A stretch of 64,000 nt of DNA from Paenibacillus illinoisensis NBRC 15959 (GTDB taxonomy: Bacteria > Bacillota > Bacilli > Paenibacillales > Paenibacillaceae). The notes under the pieces were generated by a model. It did not search any database. It was given only the letters and a program-made list of their open reading frames with translations, and was not told the DNA's origin. The position numbers and the translations under genes are program-made. The stretch covers positions 124,001-188,000 of the forward strand of contig NZ_BIME01000001.1 in assembly GCF_004000925.1 (NCBI RefSeq), given 5' to 3'. Of the stretch, positions 28,601 through 36,840 are shown one piece after another (within the stretch, counting starts at the first letter, position 1; every line of letters begins with the position of its first letter).

Positions 28601-28707
28601 GTAACCCAAGCTTTTACTTCCAGCTCGGTAATCGGCTCATATATGGCTTCTCGAAGTTTATTTATCATCTGTTTTAACCGTTCTGGCCTGATTGGTTCGT
28701 ATGGCAT
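25612..28707 (-). CDS. GH38 alpha-mannosidase
   Basis: This 1031-residue enzyme has the full family 38 layout. After an N-terminal beta domain come the zinc-binding SVGHAHIDLAWLW (H246, D248) and the nucleophile in WMPDVFGYSASLPQ (D358). VESDTNVPGGESLVRQ, the helical middle domain (LLYQFHDILPGSSI) and a large C-terminal beta domain follow. There is no signal peptide, so it acts in the cytoplasm and probably removes alpha-linked mannose from imported oligosaccharides. It is cotranscribed with importer 2 and an upstream putative glycosidase. Linkage specificity cannot be read from sequence. Confidence 0.95.
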   Translation of the reverse strand: MPYEPIRPERLKQMINKLREAIYEPITELEVKAWVTPEPVSYESRMSGTEVTLHPGERWGELWDCAWFRFTGKTPAHKVNSHESIVLLLDVSGELCLVDHEGTPVQGLTTINSEFDFSLGLPGKRVVQLREACIRGDEIEVWAEAGNNDLFGKYQGGSLREAVIAVCREDIRSLYYDTEVLLETAEHLPAGTARKERIYQTLYDVSLQLTEFSEERIRLAKRQTHEQLSFQGGDSILTLSSVGHAHIDLAWLWPIRETIRKGARTFSTVLRMMERYPDYVFGASQPQLYDWMKQHYPKLYDQIKERVREGRWEPQGAMWVESDTNVPGGESLVRQILYGKRYFQQEFGMEMKSLWMPDVFGYSASLPQLLKKSGVDYMMTQKLSWSEYNRHPHHSFMWEGIDGSAVLTHMPPEDTYNSPAAPRSIAKAEQGYLDKNVSGHALMLFGIGDGGGGPGEEHLERLERTKNLLGLSPVIQEPSWSFFEKLNEEREKFQTWRGELYLEKHQGTLTSQARSKRYNRKMEKALRELEFASVLAAAQLGHSYPSDLLETIWKEVLLYQFHDILPGSSIKRVYDESLIRYEELFIQTENRIADTYSRLADQMAPSEKSLSASAVVFNSLPWERQEWLHMQGRWMKVQVPSMGYTVVPEYSNQNSIDESGACIEQESGILDSELHVNVEERFIENDSFLVKFDPNGAILSILDKAEAREVIPQGHQGNKLRVYHDEGDAWDFSHDYSEKAGVPLTLHEIRELRDGPRIGLIFQYNYGESELTQSVILTEGSRRIDFVTKVDWRENAKMLRTSFPVNVRTDQVHCEIQFGSLSRPTHRNTMWDFAKDEICAHQWMDISEPDYGVALLNDCKYGHRAFDNVLDLNLLRSSSYPDPEADRAEHEFTYSLYPHQGNHVQAEIYRRGNELNIPLRVVVLPSVGVKQDGNLPFSKSFLQPDHTHVMVESIKKAEDGDEIIVRLYETSGTHAHTVIHLGFDTAEAWEADLMENIKSPLPMTDPSQISLSFKPFEIITLRLKLLQVQKR

Positions 28708-28747
28708 GATCGTTGCTCCTCTCTGTTACGGTGATTGGGCTATGAAA

Positions 28748-30952
28748 TCAGGAAGACCATCTCACATGTACCTCTGTATTGTTTTCATTTCCATGCTCGT
28801 ATTGAACAAGCACGGTCTGTGAATCCGGATCCCATTCCCAAGCTGCGGATACCGCTTGACCTTGAACCATGTAATGGGCCGATACAGGCTTCACCTTGCT
28901 GTACAGCCGCGCGGTTGCTTGCAGACGGACAGGTCCTTTCGCCAAAAATTGAAAACCTGTACCCGATTCGGACAAAGATTCGATTCGGGAGGAAGCTGCG
29001 ATGAGGGAAACTTCTCCCGTCGCTGGACGTCCTGACTCAACATCATAGAGCAGCGCCTGTTCTCCAGGTTTCAGAACCACCTGGCTTAGTACAGAGAGCT
29101 TCGAATCAAATAAATCCACCACCGGGCCCGATATGACCAGGGGTTCTTCGCTTACCGACTCATTCAAAGTAGATACGATGATGTAAGGGCCGCGCCTCAT
29201 TTTGAAATACGGCCTCGGTTCCCACTGGATAGCTGGTGGGTTGAGCGCGGCAATGATATCGTGAACCGATTGACGAAGGCGATCAGCAGCTGCCCTGGAT
29301 CGTGTAAATTCTGCTGGATGTTCGTTCAGCCAGACAATCCCTCCCTTGCCTATCCGGTGGGCGCCGCCCGCTTTCTCCTTCAGACCAAGTTGCTCGAACA
29401 AATGCTCACGCGGGGAATGATATTTGGTCCCAGACCTTCCCTCTTCCTGATCAAGATTCCACCACGCGCGAATATCATGATAGGGGTCACTATCATCGCC
29501 AACATAGATCAGTGCCCCGCCATCCTGCACCCACTGTGCCAGCACATAATGAACATCCGGATACTGTGGCTTGATAAACTCATAGCTCAGGACAAGTACA
29601 CGGTAGGGCGCCAGATAACCCGGATACCGCCGCACATTATCCAGTAAAAGGGGACGGACAGGCAATCCGTGTTTTAGCAGTGGAAGCGCGAGACCATAAA
29701 AAGGAGAGAAATCGAGCAGTTCGGTATCCCCCTCTTCCTGAAACCCTTCAGGATCTGTTCCATCATACTTTCCTGGATTAGGCGCCTCTGGATCCGGCTT
29801 CATTCGCTGAAACATAGCAGAATCGGCAATAAGAACACCAACTTGCAGCGGATTCTTATCGATTTCGGTCACATTCTGGTCCAGGTTACCCAGCGTATGC
29901 ATGACCTGAAGCAGCGTTGTTGCATAGTCTGCGGGGATTCTCTCCTTGCCGGAACCTTCTTCCGTTGGGTAAGTCCCTTGAAAGATCCTTCGTGGCCATG
30001 GTGCGACTTCGTAATGGGCAACCCCGGGATGTAGAAGCGAGGCGACAACGGTCTTTAGATAGTTCTGTTTGTAATCCGCCCAGGTGTAATTCGGGTTATC
30101 CTCGATCGGATCATGCAGAAACCACATGCGCCTGTCGGTTCCGCGTACCAGTTCCTGCATCACGCCGTATTCAAGGTAAGCGGTTTCAAAAGTACGTTCC
30201 GCTCGAACCCCTTCATACACATTGGCTGTACGCGATGTCCCTGTCCAGATCTGTGCAATGTATCCATCGATGGAAGCCAGCTCAACAAGTTGTGATTGCG
30301 GACTGACGATTCGCCACTGCGTGTAATTGATCAGGCTGTGCGTTGGAACATAGAAGCGGAGGACACGGCCATATCGCTGCAATGCATAATCCTTCACCTC
30401 TGCACACAACCGATCAAGGGCCCGGGTATATAAATAGGCCTTTAATTTGGAAGCACGATATTGGGCATCCGGTGAAGCATGCGGCGGAATCCAGGACTCC
30501 TTGTAATATAACTGCCATTCCCTCTTAAAAGCTTCGGAATATCCACCATTCACCCAGAATTCAGGCTCTTCCAGATGGATAGCCTCAACGCCCGCATCTA
30601 CAGCGATTCGAATGCGCTCGGCTAGATAACGTCCAAACGAAATGGTTGGTACCATGTACGGAATAACCGGTTTATTTCCATGAAGAATCATCTGCTGGTG
30701 ACGATCCATCTGAGCCTCATCCCAGTGGGGTATGCCATCTACCTCGCCATCCAGGTAATCGTTGTATTCTCCCCAGGCAACCCCGGTCATGAGATGCACA
30801 ATATATCCTTTGTCTTTCCATTGCTTGATGCGTTCCGGCATGGATTCGTCGATGCCATAAACCATTACAAAGTCAGTTTGCAAATCATAGTCGGGATGAT
30901 ACGGAGCAGACTCCTGAAATCCGGTGCGCTCTTCCTTTCGGTCTCGTGACAC
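28748..30952 (-). CDS. Unrecognised TIM-barrel protein, putative new glycoside hydrolase
   Basis: This 734-residue protein (GTG 30952, AAGGGGG upstream) matches no family I can name. The first about 330 residues read like a TIM barrel, with AIHLEEPEFW (E128, E129, E131) at the place of a clan GH-A acid/base and HYEVAPWP (E315) at that of a nucleophile. Residues 370-490 (VGVLIADSAMFQ, PYRVLVLSYEFI, WVQDGGALIYVGDDSDP) resemble the GH42 trimerisation domain, and a beta domain ends the protein. It has no signal peptide. It is the first gene of the GH38/importer 2 set, immediately downstream of a palindromic operator. A cytoplasmic glycosidase for a mannan fragment is the best guess; the catalytic residues are inferred. 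Confidence 0.7.
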   Translation of the reverse strand: MSRDRKEERTGFQESAPYHPDYDLQTDFVMVYGIDESMPERIKQWKDKGYIVHLMTGVAWGEYNDYLDGEVDGIPHWDEAQMDRHQQMILHGNKPVIPYMVPTISFGRYLAERIRIAVDAGVEAIHLEEPEFWVNGGYSEAFKREWQLYYKESWIPPHASPDAQYRASKLKAYLYTRALDRLCAEVKDYALQRYGRVLRFYVPTHSLINYTQWRIVSPQSQLVELASIDGYIAQIWTGTSRTANVYEGVRAERTFETAYLEYGVMQELVRGTDRRMWFLHDPIEDNPNYTWADYKQNYLKTVVASLLHPGVAHYEVAPWPRRIFQGTYPTEEGSGKERIPADYATTLLQVMHTLGNLDQNVTEIDKNPLQVGVLIADSAMFQRMKPDPEAPNPGKYDGTDPEGFQEEGDTELLDFSPFYGLALPLLKHGLPVRPLLLDNVRRYPGYLAPYRVLVLSYEFIKPQYPDVHYVLAQWVQDGGALIYVGDDSDPYHDIRAWWNLDQEEGRSGTKYHSPREHLFEQLGLKEKAGGAHRIGKGGIVWLNEHPAEFTRSRAAADRLRQSVHDIIAALNPPAIQWEPRPYFKMRRGPYIIVSTLNESVSEEPLVISGPVVDLFDSKLSVLSQVVLKPGEQALLYDVESGRPATGEVSLIAASSRIESLSESGTGFQFLAKGPVRLQATARLYSKVKPVSAHYMVQGQAVSAAWEWDPDSQTVLVQYEHGNENNTEVHVRWSS

Positions 30953-31028
30953 ATTCTAACCCCCTTGTGAAATGTGGTTTGGACTGTGTTGTATGATTAT
31001 CCATCATTTTCTAGACTATAATATATGG

Positions 31029-31044
31029 ATTGAATATATTCAAT
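31029..31044. promoter_or_regulatory. Perfect 16 bp palindrome, probable GntR-type operator
   Basis: ATTGAATATATTCAAT is fully self-complementary. It lies about 80 bases upstream of the leftward glycosidase/GH38 gene set, just before a TATATTATAG stretch suitable as a -10 region. A close copy (13 of 15 positions) occurs at 32446-32460 in front of the divergent GxGYxYP gene, flanking the GntR-LacI regulator gene. Confidence 0.65.
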
Positions 31045-31061
31045 ATGTTTTTTAATAAAAT

Positions 31062-31095
31062 AAAAAACCTTTCCGTCGTTGACGGAGAAGGTTTT
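31062..31095 (-). terminator. Terminator of the GntR-type regulator gene
   Basis: Read leftward, AAAACCTTCTCCGTC pairs with GACGGAAAGGTTTT with one bulge, followed by U-rich sequence. It separates the regulator from the downstream gene set. Confidence 0.75.
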
Positions 31096-31109
31096 CATGT
31101 TCATCCATA

Positions 31110-32258
31110 TCAGGTTTGAGGAGCCTTGCCAGTGGTCTGGCGTATCATAAGTTCAGGTTCAATCAGTATTTTACTATAACTTTTCGATTCTTCATGACCA
31201 TGCAACACTTCAAGTAATTTAACCGCAGCCTGATATCCCATATCTCGTTCAAACTGATTCACATGGGTAAAAATGCTGAATTCCTCCACAATGGATGTGG
31301 GATCATCAAAGCTTACAATGGATACATCTTCAGGCACCCGAAGCCCTGCTTGCTTCGCCATTTGATAAATTTGCACACCTAGCCTACCGTTGAGCGAAAT
31401 GTATGCCGTGACCATTCGGTTTACAATATACCTGTATAAAGGGTGGGTTTCCGCATCTTTAAGCACACTTAAGGGTTGGAAATCTGTAATCATATGCGCT
31501 GGATTAATTAACGATCCTTTGTCTTTCAATGCCTCGATATAACCTTCGATCCGCTCCTGAACCGTGACGGTTTGCAGTGGCGAATCCGAACAGATGGCGA
31601 TATCGCGGTGGCCAAGCTCCCACAGATGCTCTACGGCAAGTTTTGTACCGCGTCGTCCATCCGCCGCAATATAGTGTGTCTCGACACCAGGCAAATAGCG
31701 GTCGATCAGTACAAAAGGAAAACCAGAAAGCTTCATGCCGAGGATCTCCTCGTTATAGTTTTCCTCATCGACAGGAAAAATTAACAGGCCTTCAGCGCCG
31801 AGTGCCTTCAGTTCCTTGATGGCATCCTTCTCTTTATCCAGCCTGCCTTGTGTAAACATGACCATGCTGCGATAACCTTTTTCGCTAAGGGCCTGTTCAA
31901 TTCCCTCAACAAGTCTGATGGCAAAGTAATCATGGATTGAAGGCATAACCACACCGACCATCCCGGTTGCCAGTATACCTTCTCTTCCCTTCAATGCGAT
32001 CGCCGTTGCTCGCGGCGCAGGTACGATATCGTTTTCTTCAGCCACAAAACTCCCCTTGCCGGGCACCCTGTCGATCAACTTTTCATTCGCTAAACCGGTC
32101 AAGGCATTGGCCACGGTGATTTTGCTGACCTGAAACTGATCCATCAGTTCCTTTTCTGTCGGTATGCGATCGCCGGGTTTCATCTTTTCTGTAGTTATAA
32201 TATGTCTGACATAGTCCTGGATTTGCTGATACAACGGAATTCGTTCGTTTGTACTCAT
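31110..32258 (-). CDS. GntR-type HTH regulator with LacI-type sugar-binding domain
   Basis: From ATG 32258 this is 382 residues; a GTG at 32267 would add three. The N-terminus is a GntR winged helix (PLYQQIQDYVRHIITTEKMK, PGDRIPTEKELMDQFQVSKI). The rest is a LacI/periplasmic-binding-type effector domain (GVVMPSIHDYFAIRLVEGIE, LGHRDIAICSD, DVSIVSFDDP). The architecture is that of AraR. Such proteins repress sugar genes until a sugar binds. It sits between two near-identical palindromes, one before the GH38 set and one before the GxGYxYP gene, so it probably represses both. The inducer is presumably a mannose-containing sugar. Confidence 0.9.
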   Translation of the reverse strand: MSTNERIPLYQQIQDYVRHIITTEKMKPGDRIPTEKELMDQFQVSKITVANALTGLANEKLIDRVPGKGSFVAEENDIVPAPRATAIALKGREGILATGMVGVVMPSIHDYFAIRLVEGIEQALSEKGYRSMVMFTQGRLDKEKDAIKELKALGAEGLLIFPVDEENYNEEILGMKLSGFPFVLIDRYLPGVETHYIAADGRRGTKLAVEHLWELGHRDIAICSDSPLQTVTVQERIEGYIEALKDKGSLINPAHMITDFQPLSVLKDAETHPLYRYIVNRMVTAYISLNGRLGVQIYQMAKQAGLRVPEDVSIVSFDDPTSIVEEFSIFTHVNQFERDMGYQAAVKLLEVLHGHEESKSYSKILIEPELMIRQTTGKAPQT

Positions 32259-32445
32259 TCGGATCACATCACCAATTCATTCATAATATTTGAGATATAT
32301 AATATATCCTTTCACAAGCAAGCGCAATAAACAAGCTGAACTTAACTGCAGTATACTATAACTCTTCCAGGTAAATATCGGGATTGGAATGTCGCTTTTC
32401 CTTAAATAAATGGGAAGTTTTGTCGAAACCCTTGCAATAACATAT

Positions 32446-32460
32446 ATGAATATATTTAAT
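32446..32460. promoter_or_regulatory. Second copy of the GntR-type operator
   Basis: ATGAATATATTTAAT matches 13 of 15 positions of the perfect palindrome half a kilobase-scale unit away at 31030-31044. It lies about 110 bases upstream of the GxGYxYP gene. A weaker related AT-rich element (TTGAGATATATAAT) lies at about 32290-32303, before the regulator's own start. The rest of the 300-base gap holds no gene. Confidence 0.5.
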
Positions 32461-32569
32461 ATATCTTGAAATGAGATGTGTGTCTGGCTTTTGGCCGCAA
32501 AAGGAGGATGAGATAACTGAGGGATACACATGCTCTAATTTCTGACTACAAACAAGGAGTGAGATCGCC

Positions 32570-34627
32570 ATGGCTCGTAGATTCAAGATGTTCTGTTTAG
32601 CCTTCCTATGTGCTTTTTCCTTAACTGCTGGAGCGGCGTCTGCTTCGGAAACCGTTGTTCAAACCACTAAACCTGTGGATTCCAAAGCTAACCGGGAACT
32701 ACCCAGTTTCAAGAAGCCGAAGCATCTGGATGCAGCTGATATCTATGATGCGCCAGGTGATGTCAAATTGCTCTTTGCAACGTTGCAGGGGATCGTTAAC
32801 AGGAAACAACCGCGGATTTATCTGATCGAGTCCCATGAAGAAGGGAAAATGACCTGGCTCAATGATCTCAATGTACCCTATACGCTTCATCAGGATTACT
32901 GGAAAGTGTTCTCGGCATACCGTAACGATGTCAAAGGCATGATTGTGTATGACCCGAATTTGCCTGATTCAATTAATGTGGCCACCACTCTTGCTGGTCT
33001 GAAAGATGCGGTTGTTGCCAGTCCAGAGCTTGCCGCCCAATTATCCAAAGCTCCGTATAAACTGAAGATTCTTGATGATCTGCAGGGCAAATTCAGCAGC
33101 CGGCTTGATGCTTATACCTGGCAATATGAGAATCTGTGGAAGAAAACGACCCAGCAGATGTTAGTCGGACTTGGTCCGGATACAGCGATTCGGATCCCCT
33201 CTGGCCTTCCGGAGTCCTTTGTGACTATTGCTGAGGAAGAGCAGCCAATACGTGATGCCAGCAACCGAGACACATACTCCCTTGACCTTTCTTCCCTACT
33301 TGGCAAGTCCGAGGTATACCTTCGGTTTGATGACGCCGTAACCCAGGATGGCTGGGGACCGGCGGTACATGAAGTTACAGTGAAGGCAGATGGCAAAGTA
33401 ATTGCAAACTTCGTTGCAGGCACCCCTGAAGAAGAAGCATTTCTGTATGACAGACAGAATTCCAAGGTTGCTGAGGGTCAGGGCGGTCATCGATTCGCCG
33501 ATAATGGCAATTATTTTGTGTATGAATTCAGTGCTCCTGCAGGAACGAATGAACTGACGGCTGAAGTGGACATGTGGAACCAGTATAAGGTATCCGCTGG
33601 GAATATTCGTCCTCTCTCTGCAGAACAGCGTGAACCCTATGGTTATTTACGGGACTATGCGGTCGCCAATAAAGCGATGGTGTTTTGGCTTGACTCCAAT
33701 GTACCTGAACAAAAAGCTCTTTTTGAGAAAATCATGTCTGATGTAAAATCGGGAACTCCCTACCTTGGCTGGTTCAGCAATGATGTGGAAGGTGAATTCA
33801 GCTCTGTTGAGATTGCCTCCCGTTATGGCGTTTACGTACTCGCTGCCGACTGGTTCAGTAATCTGACTGTATTCTCGGGAACCGAGCCGAAGTTCAAGCC
33901 TGTCAAAAAATCTCCACGTCCCCAGTTGGAGAACAAAATTTATGTAACGTATACCTTTACTGAAGGCGATAATTTTCAGTACAACCAGCATCGCATGCGC
34001 GTGATGTGGGACGATCCGGCGAGAGGCAAGGTTCCACTCAACTGGACGTCAAGCCCGCTTCTCTATGAGGGCGCACCAGCGATATTGAATCATTATGTGA
34101 ATACGGCGACTGCCAATGATCTGCTGATTGCCGGACCATCCGGTGCAGGATATTTCTATCCGGGTGCATGGCCAGATTCGAGCTTCCGGCAATTTTTGCA
34201 ACAAACCGAAAAATATCTCAAAAAGACTGGCATGACGATCTCGTATGTTTTAAACAGGGAAGACAGCGAAAATATACCACTCACCCCATTTAAGGCAAAC
34301 GCTTACGAGAAAGACTATCACTCACCAGGTCTATTCATCAGTTATGAAGATAACTATGGCGTTGAGATCGTTGGCAAGAGTCTGCCGGTATCTACGATTC
34401 GCGGGATAAGTACGGCCCAGGATGGGTTACAGGTCCTCAATGAAGCAAAAGCGAACTGGGATGGAAAGTCGCCGTTGTTCATTTCTCTTGGGTTGCTTGC
34501 CTGGAGCATGACTCCATCCGATGCACTTGCACTCACTGAAGAGCTGGGAGAAGAATTTGAAGTGGTTCGAGCGGATGACTATTTCTCCCTCATTCGAGAA
34601 AGTAAGCAGTTGCCTGCTATCAAATAG
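32570..34627 (+). CDS. Secreted GxGYxYP domain protein, putative glycoside hydrolase
   Basis: This 685-residue protein carries a signal peptide (MARRFKMFCLAFLCAFSLTA, cleavage near AASA) and the eponymous motif GAGYFYP inside LLIAGPSGAGYFYPGAWPDS. An N-terminal GxGYxYP_N-like region (DVKLLFATLQGIVNRKQPRI) precedes it. The family is described as putative glycoside hydrolases without well-established activity. Export places it outside the cell, where it could act on polymeric substrate before import. It is divergent from the GntR-type regulator and preceded by a copy of that regulator's candidate operator. A terminator follows. Confidence 0.85.
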   Translation: MARRFKMFCLAFLCAFSLTAGAASASETVVQTTKPVDSKANRELPSFKKPKHLDAADIYDAPGDVKLLFATLQGIVNRKQPRIYLIESHEEGKMTWLNDLNVPYTLHQDYWKVFSAYRNDVKGMIVYDPNLPDSINVATTLAGLKDAVVASPELAAQLSKAPYKLKILDDLQGKFSSRLDAYTWQYENLWKKTTQQMLVGLGPDTAIRIPSGLPESFVTIAEEEQPIRDASNRDTYSLDLSSLLGKSEVYLRFDDAVTQDGWGPAVHEVTVKADGKVIANFVAGTPEEEAFLYDRQNSKVAEGQGGHRFADNGNYFVYEFSAPAGTNELTAEVDMWNQYKVSAGNIRPLSAEQREPYGYLRDYAVANKAMVFWLDSNVPEQKALFEKIMSDVKSGTPYLGWFSNDVEGEFSSVEIASRYGVYVLAADWFSNLTVFSGTEPKFKPVKKSPRPQLENKIYVTYTFTEGDNFQYNQHRMRVMWDDPARGKVPLNWTSSPLLYEGAPAILNHYVNTATANDLLIAGPSGAGYFYPGAWPDSSFRQFLQQTEKYLKKTGMTISYVLNREDSENIPLTPFKANAYEKDYHSPGLFISYEDNYGVEIVGKSLPVSTIRGISTAQDGLQVLNEAKANWDGKSPLFISLGLLAWSMTPSDALALTEELGEEFEVVRADDYFSLIRESKQLPAIK

Positions 34628-34665
34628 TCTTCATACTTCATACGGCATAGTACCCCAACGCTTAA

Positions 34666-34705
34666 AAGCATCGTAACCCTTAATAGGGATACGATGCTTC
34701 TTTTC
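34666..34705. terminator. Terminator between convergent GxGYxYP and GH76 genes
   Basis: AAGCATCGTAACCC (34666-34679) pairs with GGGATACGATGCTT (34686-34699) with a single A-A mismatch, followed by CTTTT. It serves the rightward gene and possibly the leftward GH76 gene. Confidence 0.75.
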
Positions 34706-34772
34706 CGTGGTGCGACAACCCGAATTGCTCATGCTCAAAAGGTTTCAAAACAAACGCTTATTTTAACTGTTG

Positions 34773-35915
34773 CTATTTCTGTTGTTTTCCTGACTTGGAA
34801 CGTTTCCCTGTCTCCAGCTTCGCAGCTGCCTCAAGCAGAAAGACACCGCTTAGCTGGGCCGTAAGATGCAGCGGATTCTGGGCCGGTTGACCCCAAGCCT
34901 GACCGAATAATCCATTTTTCCGACTGCCTTTCCATAACGCATCTGCATTCCGGAAGATCGCTTGCTTCAGAGTCTTGTTATGCCCGGCATCATACAGCTC
35001 TACCATGTAACGGATCAATATGCCTTTGAACAAAGCACCATCTCCATCCCCATCCTCTAGGAAAATTCCGGTTTTCTCATTCGTCAAGGACTTCAGGGAG
35101 CCTGCAGCTGTCTTCTCTGCATCCTGCAAATACACCTGATCTCCCGTAATCCTGTAGAGCTCCACGCCGGCACCTATGAATGTGCCCTGGTTATAGGTGA
35201 AGATCCACGCTTCATTCACATCAAGTGTGCCGTCTTCACGCAGCACCAAGCCGTCTGCGACGAGTCCTGTTTGCGGATTAACGAGATAGCGTTTTTCCCA
35301 TTCGTATATTTTTTGAGCCCATTCCAGATCCTGAGGATCACCAAAACGCTCATACAGCCTTGCTGCCAGAATCGAAGCCGGACCACTTGAACACGCATTA
35401 CGGTTGTATCGCTGGTCCTTCTTCCAAGCCATGCCTCCCAGGTCATCTTCCCACCAGGCTGTCTTGATATCTGCCCAGAGTTCAAGCACGTAATCTTTCA
35501 TTTCTTCACTGCCTGTGGCATCGTAAAGACGGAGAGCAGCAAGAGCCAGCCATTCCATATCATCATAAAATTCATTATGAAGCGAACCATTGCGTTCAAT
35601 AATACTGCGCACCAGCTCTTCCGCCCGTTCCGTATACTCATCGTCTCCTGTTCGTTCGTATCCGTCTACCAGTGCATCAACAGCATGAGCCTTCCACCAA
35701 TAATTCAAAGGCTCTTCACCTTCCGGTGTCGAAGGATAAGCGTTATTCATCATTTTTGCTTCATCGTTCCAGTAATATTCATCCAGTTTCTCTTGCGCCC
35801 ACTGTGCTTGACTGGCATAGTGCTTTTTGCCTCCACCACTTGCACCCATCGTAGTAACCAGAATAATACTGAGAACCACCGTGAGACTTACGATTTTCTT
35901 CTTTCGCATTTGCAT
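34773..35915 (-). CDS. GH76 endo-alpha-1,6-mannanase, secreted
   Basis: This 380-residue protein starts with a signal peptide (MQMRKKKIVSLTVVLSIILV). The body matches glycoside hydrolase family 76: an (alpha/alpha)6 barrel with the paired aspartates of HNEFYDDMEWLALAALR (D118, D119), plus NACSSGPASILAARLYE and EAWIFTYNQGTFIGAGVELY. GH76 enzymes cut the alpha-1,6-mannan backbone of yeast-type mannan or related mannosides. It is the last gene after importer 3, 27 bases downstream of the permease. The ribosome binding site GAAAGGAAGGG is good. Confidence 0.92.
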   Translation of the reverse strand: MQMRKKKIVSLTVVLSIILVTTMGASGGGKKHYASQAQWAQEKLDEYYWNDEAKMMNNAYPSTPEGEEPLNYWWKAHAVDALVDGYERTGDDEYTERAEELVRSIIERNGSLHNEFYDDMEWLALAALRLYDATGSEEMKDYVLELWADIKTAWWEDDLGGMAWKKDQRYNRNACSSGPASILAARLYERFGDPQDLEWAQKIYEWEKRYLVNPQTGLVADGLVLREDGTLDVNEAWIFTYNQGTFIGAGVELYRITGDQVYLQDAEKTAAGSLKSLTNEKTGIFLEDGDGDGALFKGILIRYMVELYDAGHNKTLKQAIFRNADALWKGSRKNGLFGQAWGQPAQNPLHLTAQLSGVFLLEAAAKLETGKRSKSGKQQK

Positions 35916-35942
35916 ATCCCTTCCTTTCTTAAAGTCATCAGA

Positions 35943-36830
35943 TTATTCCTTCACTGCCCCGAGGACGATACCGTGGATCAAATAACGCTGTAGAAAAGGA
36001 TAGATTAATAGTATAGGGATCATCGAGACCAGAATTTTGGCAGAATTCAATGTCGTGTTCGAAATTTTATTGTACTGCTGCAGCTGTTCAACAGAGAGAT
36101 TCTGCATTTGGTCTCGCGTAAGACTAAGCCGCTGCAGGTAAGTCTGTAGTGGTATTTTAGAGCTGTCGTTAATGAGAATGATTCCGTCAAAGAAGTTATT
36201 CCAATGTCCAACGATGACAAATAACATAATAGTCGCCAAACTTGGCATGGAAATCGGGATGAAGATGTTAAGCAGAATTTTGATTGGCCCCGCTCCATCA
36301 ATAAAGGCAGCCTCTTCGAGTTCCTTGGGTATGCCTTTGAAGAAGTTCATGAGCAGGATCACATTGAATACGGGTACCGCACCCGGTAAAACCAGTGCCC
36401 AGATGCTGTTAATCAGCCCTAGCTTGCTAATCACCATGTACCAAGGAATAATACCTCCGCTGAATAACATCGTAAACACGATAATCCACATGTATGTGTT
36501 CCGGGATCTGAACTGTGAAATACTGCGTGACAAGGGATAGGCCATAAGAATGGTCAAAATCATATTGATCGCACCGCCAAGCACCACCCGTTCAACCGAG
36601 ATCAGAAACGCATTCCAGAACTTCGTATCTTTCAAAATCTGTGCGTAGGATGAGAAGTTCAGCTCCACCGGGAGAAAATAAACCCGGCCTGCATTCACTG
36701 CCGTACTGCTGCTGATGGAAACCATAATCGTATTTACAATCGGGGCCAGGGACATGAATGTAATCAGGATCAACGTGAACATAATCAATAGTCGGGATAG
36801 CCTGGAACCGAGTGTTTTGGATTGAATCAT
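35943..36830 (-). CDS. Sugar ABC transporter permease, YtcP type (importer 3)
   Basis: The start chosen is ATG 36830 (GGAGGGT just upstream), giving 295 residues; an in-frame start at 36893 would overlap the preceding permease. The protein shows about six helices, MLFSGGIIPWYMVISKLGL, the EAA loop EAAFIDGAGPIKILLNIFIP and the terminal GIVLGAVKE. It follows its LplB-type partner by 10 bases. The final residues differ from the GSVKG ending of the two other YtcP-type proteins here, so the three importers are not recent copies. Confidence 0.9.
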   Translation of the reverse strand: MIQSKTLGSRLSRLLIMFTLILITFMSLAPIVNTIMVSISSSTAVNAGRVYFLPVELNFSSYAQILKDTKFWNAFLISVERVVLGGAINMILTILMAYPLSRSISQFRSRNTYMWIIVFTMLFSGGIIPWYMVISKLGLINSIWALVLPGAVPVFNVILLMNFFKGIPKELEEAAFIDGAGPIKILLNIFIPISMPSLATIMLFVIVGHWNNFFDGIILINDSSKIPLQTYLQRLSLTRDQMQNLSVEQLQQYNKISNTTLNSAKILVSMIPILLIYPFLQRYLIHGIVLGAVKE

Positions 36831-36840
36831 GCTAACCCTC

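Noticed and set aside
29917..30306. Rightward ORF inside the putative glycosidase gene
   Set aside because: Antisense shadow of the 734-residue protein, whose own frame has coherent barrel and domain structure.
31021..31060. AT-rich repeat as a replication origin or CRISPR repeat
   Set aside because: Only one perfect palindrome and one diverged copy exist, placed as operators; there is no array or DnaA-box cluster.
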